DNA of 64,000 nt from contig CAJNOI010000095.1 of the NCBI GenBank assembly GCA_905250115.1, forward strand, positions 230,912 through 294,911, read 5' to 3'. Every line of letters starts with the position of its first letter. The stretch's first letter is position 1. Source of the DNA: Adineta steineri (Eukaryota; Rotifera; Eurotatoria; Adinetida; Adinetidae). The notes beneath the pieces were generated by a model. That model had not been told where the DNA came from and did no database searches. It saw nothing but the letters and a program-made list of their open reading frames with translations. Below are positions 60,508 to 64,000 of this stretch, one piece after another. A program made the position numbers and the translations under genes.

Positions 60508-61528
60508 AATAGTAAAGTGTAAAATAGACAATCAATTTATATTGGTATATGAATGTATGAAAATAAGAAATAAATTTGTGAATATTTATACTATGTGATA
60601 ATACACGCGTATAATAATAATAGTAATTATTGTTTATAGAGAATAGAAATAAGGGCGTCGCAATTGTACGTCATCAATACGATGTCATATTTACGTTTTA
60701 CTCCCATCAATGATGAAAATAAATATCCAAAGTCCAATGAAGAATATTCGTGAATTTACTCACAAATAGTTTTATTTTAATCACATTTATTGTAATAATA
60801 GTTCCTTTTGATAGTTATACATTTATTTCTATTTTGAAAGAGAAATAAGAAATCTACTATGAAACAATAATAAAAATATTTAACTTTCTCTGCATGAAAA
60901 AAAAACTTTTAATTCTTCTGTAAAACTAATTTAGTTAAACTTAATAAATGGTTATGAAAAAGTGTTCGAATTAATAACATTTGTAAGAATATATAACAAT
61001 ATCAAATGCTTGAACTATAACATTGAATAGTTTTATTCTACGAATAATCAATCATAGATGTAATTTGTTCAACAAATTCATGAATAAAATTCACATAAAC
61101 TTATATAATTCTGTTTTTGATTGACCAAAATTAGTTGTCATTGTATGACTGTTACATGAAGACTTAAATGAATAAAAAATAAGAATTAATCATGAAAAAT
61201 TTAATTCTATGAAACAATTTAAGAATAATTGGAAAAAATTATTAGAATAAATATCATTAACATAAAACTATTTGTGAGTAAACTCACAAATATTCTTCAT
61301 TGTACTTTAGTATATTTATTTTTATCATTGATGGGAGTAAAACGTAAATATGACATCATATTAATGACGTACAATTATGACGCCCTTATTTCTATTCTCT
61401 ATAAACAATAATTACTATTATTATTATACGCGTGTATTATCATATAGTATAAATATTCACAAATTTATTTCTTATTTTCATACATTCATACCGATAGAAA
61501 TTGATTGTCTATTTTACACTTTACTATT

Positions 61529-61774
61529 ATGAATAACTTGATTACTATACCACTTTTTAACACTCCAATCAATAGTTGGAATACAGATTATCGAACTATT
61601 ACTTATGGTAATTATGGTTATGGAGTTTATTTACAAGATGTTGAATTATATCGTAATCCATACTCAGGACGTCTGAATGTTGAACGTGAAGTTGATTTTA
61701 TTCCGATAGGTAATCAGTATTATCAACCTATCACTGGTATTCCTGCTTCTAATCGTCAACATTATATTAACTAA
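61529..61774 (+). CDS. Small Tyr/Asn-rich protein, copy 3 (81 residues)
   Basis: ATG at 61529, in the right arm of the palindrome, divergent from copy 2. Identical protein, ending QHYIN. The start is chosen at the ATG because upstream in-frame codons contain no ATG. AATAAA lies in the 3' flank near 61840. Function unknown. Confidence 0.7.
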   Translation: MNNLITIPLFNTPINSWNTDYRTITYGNYGYGVYLQDVELYRNPYSGRLNVEREVDFIPIGNQYYQPITGIPASNRQHYIN

Positions 61775-61858
61775 AGAATTGGAGATTTGAAATGAATATT
61801 GTATAAATTATTTTCTTTGTATTTGTGTTTTTTTAAAATAAAATGAATTCAATATAAA

Positions 61859-63373
61859 ATTTATAGTGTAATTAATACAGTTGTACTCTATCTACTTTAT
61901 GTAAATATATAATTAATAATAAAAAATACAGTCATACATTATGAAACTTTGAAAAAAAACAAAATCGTCTTTTATGTATAGCTAGATTGAACTTGATAAC
62001 ACGTGAATAATAAATAAAACAGTTGTTGTTAGTTTGATACATGTGTTCTTAAAATATAGAATTCAAAGTGATTTGTATCAAAAATGATTATTCAACTTTT
62101 GTTTGATTAATTATCATAATCAAGAAAAATCTTCTTTCTAAAATTTATTAAATGAAATTGAACGAATAATCGTTTATATATTTAAATCAATATTTAATCT
62201 TATCTCAATGAATGAGTCATTCAAATAATTCTTTCGTATTTTTCTTTACAACGCAATCTTATTGTATTCTTTTACATGTTAATGCATAACTTTTTAGTAA
62301 TTATCATAAGTATATTCAAAAACCAAATGTTAATTTACGGCAAGACACTAACAAAACTAATTGTTTCGTTGTAAAATTACATAAACACAGATATCTTCAA
62401 GTAAGAACTCGAAATTGATAAAGATTTCCTAATATACATCTTTGATGTAGTTATTAATTAATTGTGAAAAATTGATTCTAATCAATCAGTTATACTGTTA
62501 AATAACTACTACTAAAAAAGATTGTAAGCTTAGTTTTTCAACAATAAAAGACAATTTATTCTTGAAAAATAGTATTTTTTACAAAATTTTGTTACACATC
62601 TTGAAGTTCAATCTATTGAGAATAATTTTTACCATGAGAAATCAATACCAATTATTGTTCCTATTGCTTCGTTATTGAATGACAATAATAATACTAATTT
62701 GATTGTTTGTTTTTGTACTAGAGAGTACTAGATGAACAATCATTGATATTATAGTTCTGATGATCGATATTAATGCGTACAATAGTTTTCAAAACTTTTG
62801 ATACATTGATATAGTTTTTATTATAAATCACAGTTGATAAAATGTTTTTTGCAATGACGAAGATGAGGACTCGTGTTAGTCAATCGATGGTATTTATGAT
62901 AAACTTATATATAGTTAATTGATTGAACTATGTGATTTTTTTAAGGAGTAGGGCTATCTTCTGAAAAAAAGGATAATTCCAAATATTTATAAGTTAATGA
63001 TCATATCATTATTTGTCTTGAGTAAATATTTTCATCTTGTTTTCGAATAGTGTTAATCGTCTTTTATAGAAAAATATTTTTCTTCTAGATAGAAGTTCTA
63101 CTCTTCCTCTAAAAAACTATAAAGTTCGATTAATTAACTATATATAAGTTTCCAATATACACTATCGATATACTAGGAAGGATCGAACATTCCTGATCAT
63201 CCTTTATTACTTGATTTTCATTCAGAGTATCAGTTAGGTATAATTTATATTTTAAGGAAGAAGCTCATTATTTATTTTAGTTATGAGAATAAAACGCACA
63301 CAAAAAACATAAGATATATGATTTAATGTTATATATATATAGTTATAAAGTGTAGAAATAATTCCCAATCGAC
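61859..63373. other. Intergenic region, very AT-rich
   Basis: No gene, repeat family or hairpin that I can support. Confidence 0.45.
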
Positions 63374-64000
63374 TTAAATTCTTGGAAGTTTAACCACTTG
63401 ATCACTATCTATAGTCAACAAGTACAAATTCAGATCCGAATCAAAAGCGAGAGCCACTGGTTTTTTCAGTGACGGCCCAGAACTACCATCTTCAGCAACA
63501 ACAATACCAACTGTTGAATTGGCGCAAAACATAACGACGCGATCATTATCTCTATCAGCAACATACAAATTACCGTATGGATCTAAAACCATGCCCATTT
63601 GATTGTTAAGTGTATTTTGACTATCATTGACTGTTTGAAAAGTCTCACTTAGACTTGATGCACCAAATGTCCATACATATATATTATTAGAACCTTGATT
63701 ACTCATATAGACTTGATTCGATGTATTCGGTACGAACAGGATATCATAGATATTATTCAAGCTACTATCACTGATCACAACTGTACCATGTGTGGCATTC
63801 GGAGTCCATTCTACTAATCGTTTATTATTCATATCAAGAATATAAATATTTGAATTATTGTCAGTAATAATGGCTGTTGGTTGGTTTAGATCAGTCAATG
63901 CACTTGAATGACTGCCATTGGTTCCAGCAACAGTTGTGCCACTAGTAGAGCCTGGAGCAAATCTTTGTACGCGGTTATTGCCATTATCAACAACATACAT
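63374..64000 (-). CDS. NHL-repeat protein, C-terminal part (cut by window edge)
   Basis: 208 codons are open to the right edge. Repeated blades read NNRVQRFAPG, SNIYILDMNNKRLVEW, GNLYVADRDNDRVVMF and LNLYLLTIDSDQVVKL, the NHL beta-propeller pattern. The stop at 63374-63376 ends the last blade directly, so no membrane or polycystin part follows. It is related to the NHL exons of 27080-31841 but clearly diverged from them. Probably a secreted propeller or the C-terminal propeller of a larger protein. Confidence 0.8.
   Translation of the reverse strand: MYVVDNGNNRVQRFAPGSTSGTTVAGTNGSHSSALTDLNQPTAIITDNNSNIYILDMNNKRLVEWTPNATHGTVVISDSSLNNIYDILFVPNTSNQVYMSNQGSNNIYVWTFGASSLSETFQTVNDSQNTLNNQMGMVLDPYGNLYVADRDNDRVVMFCANSTVGIVVAEDGSSGPSLKKPVALAFDSDLNLYLLTIDSDQVVKLPRI

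Larger units (their letters stand above)
60183..61858. repeat. Palindrome: two ~590-base inverted arms around a ~489-base spacer
   Basis: The left arm 60183-60774 and right arm 61264-61858 are inverted copies, with few mismatches by eye. Each arm carries the full 81-residue gene, its upstream region and ~80 bases downstream. Shared upstream marks include ACGCGTGTATTATCA and TGATGGGAGTAAAACGTAAA. The spacer is AT-rich and has no gene. Confidence 0.85.

Noticed and set aside
61505..61528. Eight-residue upstream extension of the 81-residue protein (also in the other two copies)
   Set aside because: It would start at a TTG codon; the first ATG is eight codons further in.

Overview
The window looks like nuclear DNA of a bdelloid rotifer (Adineta/Rotaria-type). 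It is AT-rich, its genes are split by many very short introns (often 50-80 bases) with clean GT-AG borders, and it carries metazoan families (P2X receptor, aminergic GPCR, polycystin-1-like protein, ELO elongase) beside secreted NHL and kelch proteins. Scattered through the non-coding DNA are degenerate TGTGGG-like tracts, which match the bdelloid telomere repeat known from the literature. The organism call is an inference; no species marker was tested. A 615-base assembly gap lies at 8393-9007.

Layout. 1-483: 3' end of a leucine-rich-repeat gene (+). 1425-2752: aminergic-type GPCR (-). 5189-6623: single-pass membrane protein (+). 9952-10422: ubiquitin-conjugating enzyme E2 (-). 12167-14425: P2X receptor (+). 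14895-15040: small hAT-like element. 15478-16290: fatty-acid elongase (-). 16884-32198: one giant 34-exon gene (-) that joins four NHL beta-propellers, a Ser/Thr mucin-like stretch, REJ, GPS, PLAT and a polycystin channel. 32333-32915: foldback element. 35879-38591: 2OG-Fe(II) oxygenase (-). 40376-42313: secreted protein (-). 45254-47105: purple acid phosphatase (+). 47237-48325: type II membrane glycosyltransferase-like protein (-). 50000-50245, 60262-60507 and 61529-61774: three copies of an 81-residue protein gene, the last two in a large palindrome. 50970-53678 and 56322-58400: two secreted or surface proteins with seven-bladed kelch propellers (+). 63374-64000: 3' part of another NHL protein (-).

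Exon chains were built by hand from GT-AG borders and reading phase. For every multi-exon gene that is complete in the window the summed coding length is a multiple of three and the frame stays open, except for one in-frame TAA at 29900-29902 in the giant polycystin gene.

The genes do not form a pathway. Shared themes are sensing and signalling at the cell surface (P2X, GPCR, polycystin) and large modular ectodomains assembled from phase-1 exons (NHL and kelch propellers, Cys-rich and Thr-rich pieces). The most unusual items are the NHL-REJ-PLAT-polycystin architecture, a dispersed family of telomere-like foldbacks that always read G-arm then C-arm, and the near-identical palindrome around the 81-residue gene.
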